A stretch of 64,000 nucleotides of DNA from positions 2,602,756 to 2,666,755 of the forward strand of contig NZ_JAROAU010000003.1 in NCBI RefSeq assembly GCF_029433855.1, written 5' to 3'. Of this stretch, positions 8,793 to 18,060 are shown in pieces. A model generated the notes under the pieces. It was not told the DNA's origin, ran no database searches, and saw only the letters and a list, made by a program, of their open reading frames with translations. Source of the DNA: Candidatus Kosakonia sp. 282A-S69 (GTDB lineage Bacteria > Pseudomonadota > Gammaproteobacteria > Enterobacterales > Enterobacteriaceae). Each line of letters opens with the position of its first letter. Positions within the stretch are counted from its first letter, which is position 1. Made by a program: the position numbers and the translations under genes.

Positions 8793-9826
8793 TGGCAGCG
8801 TTGCACCCGACGCGACAAAGGTTGTTGTTAAGCAGCGCCGCTCTGCTTGCCATTGTGCTGCTGGTGGTGGTGATTGCAGTAGGTGCCAGCGTCGGCGAGC
8901 TGGCAATCCCGTTACCCAGCGTTTTTTATGCGATTGGTAATAAGCTTGGCCTGACCGCCGAGCCGCTCAATCGCATCTATGAGAGCGTGATCTGGGACTT
9001 CCGCCTCAGCCGCTCGCTGGTCGCTGCCTGCTGCGGTGCGGGGCTGGCGATCTGTGGCGCGGTGCTGCAAAGCCTGCTGAAGAATGCCCTTGCGGAACCC
9101 TATGTGCTCGGCGTCTCGGCAGGGGCATCGACCGGCGCGGTCTCCGTGGTCGTGCTGGGCCTCGGCGCAGGCGCCGTATCGCTCTCCGCAGGCGCGTTTG
9201 CCGGGGCCTTCGCCGCCTTTGCATTCGTGGCGTTTCTGACCAACGGCGCACGCGGCGGCAACGAGCGCACCATCCTGGCCGGGGTTGCCGCCTCGCAGCT
9301 CTTTAACGCCGTCACGGCGTATACCATCAGCACCTCTGCCAGTGCACAACAGGCGCGCGACGTGATGTTCTGGCTGCTGGGCAGCTTTAGCGGCGTGCGC
9401 TGGCCGGAGTTTCAACTGGTGCTGATAGTGGTGCTGATTGGGCTGGCCGTCTGCCTCTACTACTCGCGGGCGCTGGATGCCTTTACCTTTGGCGATGATG
9501 CGGCGGCCTCGTTAGGCATCGCCGTGCCGTGGGTGCGCCTCGCGCTCTTTACCACCACCGCCCTCATCACCGCCACAATCGTCAGCATGGCTGGCTCCAT
9601 CGGCTTTGTCGGGCTGGTGGTGCCGCATATGATGCGCTTCTTCTTTGGGCCGCTGCACCGCACGCTGCTGGTGGCTTGTGCGCTGGCGGGTGCGATTTTG
9701 ATGGTGCTGGCGGATATCGCCTCGCGCATGCTGATCGCCCCGCAGAGCCTGCCGGTGGGCGTCGTCACCGCGCTGGTCGGCGTGCCGTTCTTCGCCTTTA
9801 TTATTTACCGTTCAAGGAATCGCTAA
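8792..9826 (+). CDS. FecCD-family ABC transporter permease
   Basis: 344 residues; the ATG at 8792 shares its A with the TGA of the preceding gene. The multi-helix protein has family hallmarks: LRLSRSL-like RLSRSLVAACCGAGLAICGAVLQ near residue 70, NALAEPYVLGVSAGAS near 100, and GSIGFVGLVVPHMMR near 270. It forms the inner-membrane channel of an iron-complex or B12-type importer as a homodimer. The TAATG junction overlaps the ATPase start. Confidence 0.9.
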   Translation: MAALHPTRQRLLLSSAALLAIVLLVVVIAVGASVGELAIPLPSVFYAIGNKLGLTAEPLNRIYESVIWDFRLSRSLVAACCGAGLAICGAVLQSLLKNALAEPYVLGVSAGASTGAVSVVVLGLGAGAVSLSAGAFAGAFAAFAFVAFLTNGARGGNERTILAGVAASQLFNAVTAYTISTSASAQQARDVMFWLLGSFSGVRWPEFQLVLIVVLIGLAVCLYYSRALDAFTFGDDAAASLGIAVPWVRLALFTTTALITATIVSMAGSIGFVGLVVPHMMRFFFGPLHRTLLVACALAGAILMVLADIASRMLIAPQSLPVGVVTALVGVPFFAFIIYRSRNR

Positions 9827-10587
9827 TGAGCATCGCCGCTGAAAACATCACCTGGAAGGTGGGTAAAAAAGTGATCGTCAATGATGTCTCACTGACGGTG
9901 GCGCGTGGCGAAACGGTGGGTCTGCTGGGGCCGAACGGTTCAGGGAAATCCTCCCTGCTGCGCGTGCTGGCGGGGCTGCGCCGTCCGCATAAAGGACGCG
10001 TGTTGCTCGACGGGCAGAACCTTCACCGGCTGCCTAAAAAGCAGCTTGCCCGCCGGGTGGCGTTCGTTGAGCAGCACGGTATGACCGATGCGAATATGCG
10101 CGTGCGCGACGTGGTGAAACTGGGGCGTATTCCCCATCACTCCCCCTTCTCAAGCTGGAGTACCGAGGATGATGAGTGCATCTCTGCGGCGCTGACGCGC
10201 GTCGACATGCTGGAGAAAAGCCAGCAGGGGTGGCTGACCCTGTCGGGCGGCGAACGGCAGCGCGTACAGATTGCCCGCGCGCTGGCGCAGGTGCCATCGG
10301 AGATCCTGCTCGACGAGCCGACCAACCATCTCGACATTCACCATCAGTTGCAGCTGATGAAGCTTATCAGCGAGCTACCGGTGACCAGCATCGTCGCCAT
10401 TCACGATCTCAACCATGCCCTGATGTTTTGCGACAGCCTGATTGTGATGCAGCACGGGGCCGTGGTGGCGAGCGGCACCCCGCAGAAGATCCTCACCGAA
10501 GATCTGCTGTGGGAGGTGTTTCGCGTGAAGGCGAAAATCACGCCATCGCCCTGTCATGGCAAAAACCATATCCACTTCATCGCCTGA
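9826..10587 (+). CDS. ABC transporter ATP-binding protein (iron-complex type)
   Basis: 253 residues from the ATG at 9826, which overlaps the permease stop; the same frame is open further upstream but only inside the permease gene. Walker A GPNGSGKSS, signature LSGGERQRV, Walker B EILLDEP and switch histidine in AIHDLNH are all intact. It powers import by the neighbouring permease. It belongs to the FecE/FhuC group. Confidence 0.92.
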   Translation: MSIAAENITWKVGKKVIVNDVSLTVARGETVGLLGPNGSGKSSLLRVLAGLRRPHKGRVLLDGQNLHRLPKKQLARRVAFVEQHGMTDANMRVRDVVKLGRIPHHSPFSSWSTEDDECISAALTRVDMLEKSQQGWLTLSGGERQRVQIARALAQVPSEILLDEPTNHLDIHHQLQLMKLISELPVTSIVAIHDLNHALMFCDSLIVMQHGAVVASGTPQKILTEDLLWEVFRVKAKITPSPCHGKNHIHFIA

Positions 10588-10602
10588 CGTCAGGATTTCC
10601 GC

Positions 10603-11835
10603 ATGTCTTTTCCCCAGTTGCGGCCAGCGAAACAGCTCTGGCCGCCTGTTTTACTCGGCAGCCAGTTTGTTTTTAATATCGGCTTCTACGCCGTGGTGCC
10701 CTTTCTGGCGATCTTCCTGCGCGATGAGCTACTCCTCTCCGGCGGCCTGATTGGGCTGGTGCTCGGGCTGCGCACCTTCTCGCAGCAGGGGATGTTCTTT
10801 ATCGGCGGTGCGTTATCGGATCGCTTTGGCGCACGCGTCATCATCCTCTGTGGCTGCATTATCCGCGTCGCGGGCTATCTGATGCTGGCGTTCGGCCACT
10901 CGCTGGGACCGGTTATTGTCGGTGCCTGCCTGACAGGCATTGGTGGGGCGCTCTTCTCCCCCTCAATTGAAGCGCTACTGGCGCGCGCTGGTGCCCAGAG
11001 CGAGAGCCGCGGTAAGCGTAGCCGCGCCGAGTGGTTTGCGCTTTTCGCCGTCTGCGGCGAGCTGGGCGCGGTGCTCGGCCCGGTGGCGGGCGCGCTGATG
11101 ACCGGGCTCGGTTTTCGCCAGGTGGCGCTCGCGGGCGCGGGCGTGTTTGTCGTGGCACTGATTGTGCTTTTCTTCTGTCTGCCTCCCGCGCCGTCAAAAC
11201 GCCAGACGCTGGCAGTCACACCGTGGTGGACCACCTTTCGCCAGCCGCGCTTTGTTGCCTTTATCATTGCCTACAGTTCATGGTTATTGAGCTACAACCA
11301 GCTTTACCTGGCGCTGCCGGTCGAGATCCAGCGTGCGGGCGGCAGCGAAAAAGATCTCGGGCCGCTCTTTATGCTGGCCTCGGTGCTGATTATCGCCCTG
11401 CAACTGCCCCTCGCCCGCTTAACGCGCCGCATTGGTGCCGCGCGCATGCTGCCGGTGGGCTTTTTGCTGATCTCCGCAAGTTTTGCCAGCGTCGCGCTGG
11501 GCGCAGCCAGCACGCCACCCGATGGCTGGACGCGGCTGCTGCCCGCCATCAGCTTTGTCTCGTTATTGACCCTCGGGCAGATGCTGCTGGTGCCCGCGGC
11601 GAAAGATATGGTGCCGTGGTTCGCCGATGACGCCACGCTCGGCGCGCACTATGGCGCGCTGGCGACGGCGGGCGGTTTTGCCGTGCTGGCGGGCAATCTG
11701 CTGTTTGGTAGCCAACTCGACCGGGCGTTAACCCCCTCGGTTGAGGCGATCTACCCCTGGCTGCAGTTGGCTATCTTCCCGCTCTGTAGCGCGGTAGCCT
11801 TAACCTTTATCTGCCGCCCAATGCGCAGGGGCTAA
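10603..11835 (+). CDS. MFS transporter (MdtH-like)
   Basis: 410 residues and about 12 membrane helices, with the major-facilitator loop motif GALSDRFGARVII between helices 2 and 3. It most resembles the MdtH/drug-exporter branch. Being last in an apparently iron-regulated importer operon, it could export a siderophore or release a ligand; this is inferred from context only. The 3' end overlaps the convergent RND gene by 36 bases. Confidence 0.85.
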   Translation: MSFPQLRPAKQLWPPVLLGSQFVFNIGFYAVVPFLAIFLRDELLLSGGLIGLVLGLRTFSQQGMFFIGGALSDRFGARVIILCGCIIRVAGYLMLAFGHSLGPVIVGACLTGIGGALFSPSIEALLARAGAQSESRGKRSRAEWFALFAVCGELGAVLGPVAGALMTGLGFRQVALAGAGVFVVALIVLFFCLPPAPSKRQTLAVTPWWTTFRQPRFVAFIIAYSSWLLSYNQLYLALPVEIQRAGGSEKDLGPLFMLASVLIIALQLPLARLTRRIGAARMLPVGFLLISASFASVALGAASTPPDGWTRLLPAISFVSLLTLGQMLLVPAAKDMVPWFADDATLGAHYGALATAGGFAVLAGNLLFGSQLDRALTPSVEAIYPWLQLAIFPLCSAVALTFICRPMRRG

Positions 11836-14800
11836 GCGGGCGCTGAGTTGCAGCACCAGGCTGAACGCGGCGGGTAACACCGTCAGCGTCACCAGCGTTG
11901 CCACCAGCAGCCCGCCGATAATGGCGTAGGCCATCGGCCCCCAGAACACCTGGTGGGAGATGGGGATCATGCCGAGGATCGCGGCGCAGGCGGTCAGCAT
12001 AATCGGTCGCGCGCGGTGCTCCGACGCGGCGATAATCGCCTCATCAGGTTGCATCCCAAGGTGCAGGTTACTGTCCACTTCGCTAATCAGGATCACCGCG
12101 TTACGGATGATCATCCCCGCCAGCGCAATCACCCCCAGCAGCGCGACAAACCCCATCGGCGTGCCGGTCGGCAGCATCGCCAGCACAATCCCCGGCAGGC
12201 CAAACGGCGCCATGGTGACCGCCAGCAGCATGCGCGAGAAGCGCTGAAGCTGAACCATCAGTAACAGCAGCATAATGATCAGCGTTACCGGCAGCACGGC
12301 ATACACCGAGCCGTTGCCCTTGTCCGATTCGGCAACGGTGCCGCCCTCCTCAATGCGATACCCGGCAGGCAGTTGCGCACGCAGCTTATCCACCGTTGGG
12401 CGCAGGCCCGACGATACCGCTTCCGCGCGCAGGCCGGGCGCGAGATCCGTCTGCACGGTGATAAAGGGCAGCCGCTGATGACGCCAGATCACCGGGTCGT
12501 CCAGCCCCCACTCCGGGGTCGCCACTTCGCTCAGCGGGATTTTTGTGCCGTTCGCGGTCGGCAACATCAGTGTGGCGAGCGTGCCGATATCCAGCCGCTC
12601 GCGATCGTTGCCGCGCAGCACCACCTCCACCAGCCGGTCATTATCCCGCACCGTGGTCAGCGTCGTGCCGGACCAGACGGTATTAAGCATCCGGGCAATG
12701 CTTTCCGAGGAGACGCCCGCGGCGCGTGCGGCGGTTTGACTGACCTGTAAGCGGATCATCCGCTCCGGCTCCCCGGCGGTCAGATTTACCTCCCGCGTCA
12801 GCGGCGAGCCGCCAATCGCCGCCGCCAGTTGATGCGCCAGCGTCTGCACCTTGGCATAATCCGGCCCGCTTACGCGGTAGCGCACCGGCCAGCCCACCGG
12901 CGGCCCCAGCTCCAGCGGCGACACGCGAGACGTAATCGCGCTGAACTGGCTTGCCAGCAGCTTCTCCAGCTGTTGGCGCAGCCGGTCACGGGCGGCGAGA
13001 TCCTTTGCCACTACCACCAGCTGTGCGGTGTTCTCGTTGTCCTGTAAAACATCCATCGGCAGGTAGAAGCGCACCGCGCCGGAACCGACATAACTGCTGT
13101 AGCGATCGAGATTCTGATTACCGCTGAGCGCCCGTTCAAGGCGCTCCACCTGCTTTTGCGTCTCGGTCTGCGAGGCGTTGGCGGGCAGCGAGAGCGTCAC
13201 CAGCAGCTCAGGGCGATCCGAGGCGGGGAAAAACTCCCCCTGTAAACAGGTGGTGCCAACCAGCGATAAGCCCAGCGCCAGCAGCGCCAATGCCAGTGTG
13301 GTCAACCGACAGCGCAGCGCGAGGCGCAGCAACGCCTGATAGCCGCGCTTCAGCCTGCCGGCATCCTCGCCCTGCTTATCGATGCGCGCGGGCAGCAGCC
13401 AGGTGCCGGTGAGCGGAGAGAAGAGGATCGCCACCATCCATGAGCAGAGCAGCGCGATGAGCACCACGGCAAAGAGCGAGTAGCAGTACTCCCCGGCGCT
13501 GGAGGCGGCAAAGCCGACGGGAATAAAGCCGGCAATCATCACCAGCGTACCGGTGAGCATCGGAAAGGCGGTGGTTTTGAAGGCATAGGTGGCGGCCTGC
13601 CTGCGCGACTCCCCCGCTTCGAGGCGTGCGACCATCGTCTCAACGGTGATCATGGCGTCATCCACCAGCAGACCGAGCGCGATAATCAGTGCGCCGAGGG
13701 AGATGCGCTGCAGGCCAATCCCGGCAAGCATCATCCCGGCGAAGGTCATCGCCAGCACCAGCGGAATAGCGGCTGCCACCACCAGGCCTGCGCGCAGGCC
13801 CAGCGAGACAAAAGAGACGGCCAGCACAATCACTACCGCTTCCACCAGCACGCGGACAAAACCACTTACCGCCCCGCTCACCACCTGCGACTGGTCGGCG
13901 ACTTTCACCATCTCAATGCCGTGCGGCAACTGTGCCTGGATCTGCGCCATGCGCGCATCCAGCGCCTTGCCAAAGCGCAGCATATTCCCGGTCGACGCCA
14001 TCGAGATCGCCAGCCCCAGCGCCGGTTGCCCGTTGACGCGAAACTGCGGCGCGGGCGGCTCAGCGGCCTGGCGAGTGACGGTGGCGATATCCGTCAGTGG
14101 AATATAGCGATCGTTAATATGCAGCGTCACCGCCCGCAGGCTCGCTTCGGTGCTTAACGCGCCGCTGACACGCAGCGCCACGTTATCCTCGCCGGTGCGG
14201 ATGGTGCCGGCGGGCGCGATGGCGTTTTGCGCCTTCAGCGCCGCACTGATCTGCTCAATATCCAGCCCCATTCCCGCCAGCTGACGCGGGGAGAAGGCGA
14301 TCACAATCTGCTCCTGCTGTTCGCCTATCAGGCTTATTTTGCCGATATCCTTCAGCGACATCAGGCTGCGGCGAATCGTCTCCAGCCGATCGCGCAGTTC
14401 ACGCGGCGAGTAACCGTCGGCGGTAAAACCATAGATAGTGCCGAAAGTGTCATCAAACTCATCATTGACCTGCGGCCCCTGAGCCCCCTGCGGCAGATCG
14501 GCGGCGCTGTCCTGCATCTTTTTCCGCACCTGGTACCAGATATCGGGCACCGCTTTTGGCGGCGTGTCATCGCGCAGGTTGACGTTGATAATCGTGCTGC
14601 CGGCGCGGGTTTCGCTCTCAATAAAATCGAGATGCGGAACCTCCTGTAACTTCTTCTCCAGCACGTCGGTGACCAGTTGCGTTGTCTCTTCAACGCTGGC
14701 ACCCGGCCACTGGGCGGTGACCACCGCCGTTTTGATGGTGAACGCCGGGTCTTCATTACGCGGCAACTGCTGATAGCAGAGCACGCCCATAACCATCACC

Positions 14801-14868
14801 AGCCCCATAAAGAAGCTCACCAGTTGCTGATGTTCCAGCGCCCAGGCCGAGAGGTTAAAACGTTTCAT
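11800..14868 (-). CDS. RND-family efflux pump, inner-membrane subunit
   Basis: 1022 residues, about the length of AcrB-class pumps, with 12 expected helices and two large periplasmic loops. Visible features are the N-terminal helix (LVSFFMGLVMVMGVLCY), PGASVEETTQLVTDVLEKKL of the porter domain, LVDDAMITVETM in helix 4 with the proton-relay acidic residues, and a second-half copy PTGTPMGFVALLGVIALAGM. It exports a drug, dye or metabolite using the proton gradient together with the adaptor encoded just upstream (4-base overlap). No outer-membrane channel gene is present, so TolC is the likely partner. The substrate is unknown. Confidence 0.93.
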   Translation of the reverse strand: MKRFNLSAWALEHQQLVSFFMGLVMVMGVLCYQQLPRNEDPAFTIKTAVVTAQWPGASVEETTQLVTDVLEKKLQEVPHLDFIESETRAGSTIINVNLRDDTPPKAVPDIWYQVRKKMQDSAADLPQGAQGPQVNDEFDDTFGTIYGFTADGYSPRELRDRLETIRRSLMSLKDIGKISLIGEQQEQIVIAFSPRQLAGMGLDIEQISAALKAQNAIAPAGTIRTGEDNVALRVSGALSTEASLRAVTLHINDRYIPLTDIATVTRQAAEPPAPQFRVNGQPALGLAISMASTGNMLRFGKALDARMAQIQAQLPHGIEMVKVADQSQVVSGAVSGFVRVLVEAVVIVLAVSFVSLGLRAGLVVAAAIPLVLAMTFAGMMLAGIGLQRISLGALIIALGLLVDDAMITVETMVARLEAGESRRQAATYAFKTTAFPMLTGTLVMIAGFIPVGFAASSAGEYCYSLFAVVLIALLCSWMVAILFSPLTGTWLLPARIDKQGEDAGRLKRGYQALLRLALRCRLTTLALALLALGLSLVGTTCLQGEFFPASDRPELLVTLSLPANASQTETQKQVERLERALSGNQNLDRYSSYVGSGAVRFYLPMDVLQDNENTAQLVVVAKDLAARDRLRQQLEKLLASQFSAITSRVSPLELGPPVGWPVRYRVSGPDYAKVQTLAHQLAAAIGGSPLTREVNLTAGEPERMIRLQVSQTAARAAGVSSESIARMLNTVWSGTTLTTVRDNDRLVEVVLRGNDRERLDIGTLATLMLPTANGTKIPLSEVATPEWGLDDPVIWRHQRLPFITVQTDLAPGLRAEAVSSGLRPTVDKLRAQLPAGYRIEEGGTVAESDKGNGSVYAVLPVTLIIMLLLLMVQLQRFSRMLLAVTMAPFGLPGIVLAMLPTGTPMGFVALLGVIALAGMIIRNAVILISEVDSNLHLGMQPDEAIIAASEHRARPIMLTACAAILGMIPISHQVFWGPMAYAIIGGLLVATLVTLTVLPAAFSLVLQLSARLAPAHWAADKG

Positions 14869-15983
14869 GGCTGCAACTCCCCGGCGATCACCTGCTCACC
14901 GGCGCGCAGCTTGCTGACGCCCGCGGTAATCACTCTGTCGCCGGGACGCAGGCCCGCACGGATAAACACCGATGAGGCGCTATACCCACCCAACGTCACC
15001 GCGCGCGGCTGCGCCCGGCTTTTCTCATCAATCACAAACAGCGCCGGTTGACTGCCAAGGCGACTCAACGCCGAGGCGGGCACCGCAAAGCCCGCCGAGG
15101 CTGATTCAGGCAGGGCAATGGTGGCGCTGGCTCCGAGCGCCATTGCGGCGGGCGGGTTCGCCAGCGTCAGCCGCACCTGCCAGGTGCGCGTCTGCGGATC
15201 GGCCTGCGGGCTGATATCGCGCAGGCTGCCGCTCGTCTTCACTGACGGGTCCGCCAGCAGCGCAACGCTAAAGGTCACGCTGGAGGAAAGTTGTCGCGGG
15301 TCGGCAACGGCAAACACCACGTCGCGCGCTTCGCTGGTGGCAAGCGTAAAGACCGCCTGCCCGGCGCTGACCACCTGCCCGGCAGAGGCGTTCACGCGCG
15401 TGATGATGCCATCTGCCGGGGCGACCAGTTGCGTCCAGCTCAGATTCTGCTCGGCGTTGCGTAACGCGGCGCTGCTGCTTTTCAGTTTTGCTGCCGCCGA
15501 CTGCCAGTCGGCGCGGGCGCTGTCGAGCTGCGTGCGGGCAATCGCCCCGGAGGGCATGAGCGCCTGCATCCGTTTCAGATTCAGCGCCGCCACCTGCTCA
15601 GCCGCGCGGGCGCTCTCCACATCGGCGCGCGCGCTGGCGAGCTGGTTTTGAGCGGTTTCACTCTCAACGGAGGCCAGCACCTGCCCGGCATGCACCCGCG
15701 CGCCAATATCCACCGCTCGTGAAATCATGCGGCCATCCAGGCGAAAGGCCAGCGCTGTCTCATCATGGGCGCGGATCTCGCCAGTGCGCACCGTTTCGGC
15801 CATGGCCGCACTCCGGGCGACAATCAGGTAACGCACCGGACGCGGCGGTGCCGGTTTATCGGTTTTCTTCTCGCCACAGCCGGTCGCCGCCAGCGCCAGC
15901 AGAAGAAGGAGAGGAAGCCCGCGTGCAGCGTGCAAAAGCCTGAGCGCGAGCGGGCGTGCGTAAGGAATAAACGGTTCTGACAT
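14865..15983 (-). CDS. RND efflux periplasmic adaptor (membrane fusion lipoprotein)
   Basis: 372 residues. The N-terminus ends in LAATGC, a lipobox, so the adaptor is membrane-anchored by lipid. A lipoyl/barrel-sandwich half (RAVDIGARVHAGQVLASVES), an alpha-helical hairpin rich in Ala and Gln (~90-165), the second lipoyl half (LVAPADGIITRVNASAGQVV) and a beta-barrel follow in the standard order. The gene overlaps the pump gene by 4 bases and lies 78 bases after a two-component system on the same strand. Confidence 0.93.
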   Translation of the reverse strand: MSEPFIPYARPLALRLLHAARGLPLLLLLALAATGCGEKKTDKPAPPRPVRYLIVARSAAMAETVRTGEIRAHDETALAFRLDGRMISRAVDIGARVHAGQVLASVESETAQNQLASARADVESARAAEQVAALNLKRMQALMPSGAIARTQLDSARADWQSAAAKLKSSSAALRNAEQNLSWTQLVAPADGIITRVNASAGQVVSAGQAVFTLATSEARDVVFAVADPRQLSSSVTFSVALLADPSVKTSGSLRDISPQADPQTRTWQVRLTLANPPAAMALGASATIALPESASAGFAVPASALSRLGSQPALFVIDEKSRAQPRAVTLGGYSASSVFIRAGLRPGDRVITAGVSKLRAGEQVIAGELQP

Positions 15984-16061
15984 AGCGCCACTCCGGATCG
16001 GTAATGGCGCTATTACAGGCGTGACGCGTCGAGATTCAGCCCACGTTTCGTCAAGGTTCTA

Positions 16062-17258
16062 TCAAGGCTGCAACTTTTCTTGCGCCCCGAAAGCGTATGG
16101 AAGGTGAAGGGTAATCGCCAGCCCGCCCGTTTCCGGCAGCGCGGCACTGATGCTGCCGCCGTGGGCATGGATAATCGCCTGGGCGATGGATAACCCGAGG
16201 CCGCTGCCGCCCGAATGGCGCGCGCGCGAAGTTTCGGCCCGCGTGAAGCGGTCAAACATCAGCGGCAGGAAATCAGCCTCCACGCCGGGGCCGTCATCGG
16301 TGAAATCAATCAGGTAGCCGCTCGCCTGTGATGAAAGCGTGATACGCAGATGACCGCCCTGCCGCCCGTAACGCACCGCATTCTCCATCAGCACGGTAAA
16401 AACCTGCCCTAAGCGGAAAGCGTCCCCCTCCAGCGGTGCGGGTGCTGGCGCGCTCAGGGTAAAGGTGAAGCCGCTGGCGTCGGCCTGCGGCTTCATCCAC
16501 GCCGCGCGTTCACGCAGCAGCTCATCCAGCCACAGAGGCTGGCAGTTGAGCATCAGCTGCCCGGCATCCGCCAGCGAGAGCAGGTGCAGTTCATCCGTTA
16601 AGCGGCGCAGCAACTGAAGTTGCTTCATCACCATCGACATCTGGGCAGGGCTTGGCTCAAACACGCCATCCAGCATCCCCTGCAGGCGACCAATCGCGGC
16701 GGTGAGCGGCGAGCGCAGCTCGTGAGCCATCGCCACATGGGAGGCGCGCAGTTCGCGCTCATAGCGCGCCAGTTGGCGGGTCATGCCGTTAAAGTCGCTG
16801 GCGAAGCGCACCATTTCGGCAGGCGCCTCTTTAACCAGCTCCGCCTGTGCGCCAAAGACTCCCTGCGTCACCGCTTCGGCGGCGTCGCGCAGGCGGCTAA
16901 ATTGCAGGGTCAGCGGACGAGCGTAGCGCAGCCCCATAAAAACGATAAAGGGGATCATGACCAGCACCAGTACGCCGACCATGATCCAGTCCGTCGAGGC
17001 GATAGAGGGGGTGGAGTAGCTCAGCCCCCACCAGGCATCGACAATGTCATGAAAGCGCACCGGGTTGATCTCCGGGTTCTCTTTCAGGAGCAGAAACTCG
17101 GCGCGCACCGGTGCAGGCATGGCGTGCAAAATCCAGACGTTCTGTACGGCGTAGCGCAGCCACATACAGAGCGCGATGATGATCACCGTGCCAATCGCCA
17201 GCGCCAGGATGCGCACGCAGATCCAGCGCCAGAGTGAGTGATGAGCGGGATTTTTCAT
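16062..17258 (-). CDS. Sensor histidine kinase of the efflux locus
   Basis: 398 residues. An N-terminal helix (ILALAIGTVIIIALCMWL), a periplasmic segment of about 75 residues, a second helix near 100 (WIMVGVLVLVMIPFIVFM), HAMP, then the dimerisation box AHELRSPLTAAIGRLQG with the phospho-accepting His, the N box (LMENAVRYGRQG), G1 (DDGPGVEADFLPLMFDRF) and G2 (GGSGLGLSIAQAII). It phosphorylates the response regulator whose gene overlaps it by 4 bases. It probably controls the RND pump just downstream, an arrangement like BaeSR or AdeRS systems. Confidence 0.93.
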   Translation of the reverse strand: MKNPAHHSLWRWICVRILALAIGTVIIIALCMWLRYAVQNVWILHAMPAPVRAEFLLLKENPEINPVRFHDIVDAWWGLSYSTPSIASTDWIMVGVLVLVMIPFIVFMGLRYARPLTLQFSRLRDAAEAVTQGVFGAQAELVKEAPAEMVRFASDFNGMTRQLARYERELRASHVAMAHELRSPLTAAIGRLQGMLDGVFEPSPAQMSMVMKQLQLLRRLTDELHLLSLADAGQLMLNCQPLWLDELLRERAAWMKPQADASGFTFTLSAPAPAPLEGDAFRLGQVFTVLMENAVRYGRQGGHLRITLSSQASGYLIDFTDDGPGVEADFLPLMFDRFTRAETSRARHSGGSGLGLSIAQAIIHAHGGSISAALPETGGLAITLHLPYAFGAQEKLQP

Positions 17259-17950
17259 GGCTGACGAAACCGGTAACCGACGCCGCGCACGTTGCTTAAC
17301 ACGCCGCTGACGCCCGCGTTCTCCAGCTTTTTGCGCAGGTTGTAGACGTGCGTATCGACCACGCGCTCCAGCGCTTCGCTGTCGGGCAGGCAGTGCTCCA
17401 GCAGATGCTGGCGGGAGAAGGCGCGGGTGGGGTGGCGCATCAGCGTGGTGAGCAGAGAGAACTCGGTCGGCGTCAGCTCCAGCGCGCGCATCTGGTTATC
17501 CTCTTGCGTAACGGTCACGCTAATGGCGACGGTGTCGACCGCGAGGTTTTGCCAGCGCAACACCTCCTCCTGGCTTTCCGCGCGCTGTGTGCGCCGCAGT
17601 ACCGCCTGCACGCGCGCCACCACTTCGCCGGGGTGATAGGGCTTCACCACATAATCATCCGCGCCGTAACGCAGCGCGCCAATGCGATCGGGGGCATCGC
17701 CAAGCGCCGTCACCATGATCACCGGCACATCGCTTTTACGCCGCAGCGCCGCCAACACTTCGCTGCCGTTCATACCGGGCAGCATCACGTCGAGCAGGAT
17801 CAGATCCGGCTTGCAGCGCTGCGCCAGCTCCAGCCCGGCCAGGCCGTCGCTCGCCAGCGTTACCTCATAATTTTCACGACGCAGATAGGCCTCCAGCACG
17901 CCCGCCGCATCCGCGTCATCCTCAATCACCAGCACTCTTTTCGCCACCAT
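17255..17950 (-). CDS. OmpR-family response regulator of the efflux locus
   Basis: 231 residues from the ATG at 17950 (MVAKRVLVIEDDADAAG); nine further residues are open upstream but the receiver fold begins here and GGGGACATGG gives the ribosome site. The receiver domain carries Asp at LILLDVMLPGMNG and Lys at VVKPY; a winged-helix DNA-binding domain with LTPTEFSLLTTLMRHP and VVDTHVYNLRKKLE follows. First gene of the RR-HK-adaptor-pump cluster, so it is probably autoregulated and activates the pump. The 110-base gap to the divergent MipA-type gene would hold both promoters. Confidence 0.93.
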   Translation of the reverse strand: MVAKRVLVIEDDADAAGVLEAYLRRENYEVTLASDGLAGLELAQRCKPDLILLDVMLPGMNGSEVLAALRRKSDVPVIMVTALGDAPDRIGALRYGADDYVVKPYHPGEVVARVQAVLRRTQRAESQEEVLRWQNLAVDTVAISVTVTQEDNQMRALELTPTEFSLLTTLMRHPTRAFSRQHLLEHCLPDSEALERVVDTHVYNLRKKLENAGVSGVLSNVRGVGYRFRQP

Positions 17951-18060
17951 GTCCCCACCTTGACCGTTTCTTAACACTTTGCTGACGGTTTATTGATACG
18001 ACCTGACTATCTTCCCTTTCAGCGCTTGCGCACACCCTTTCCCACCGATGAGATGAGACG

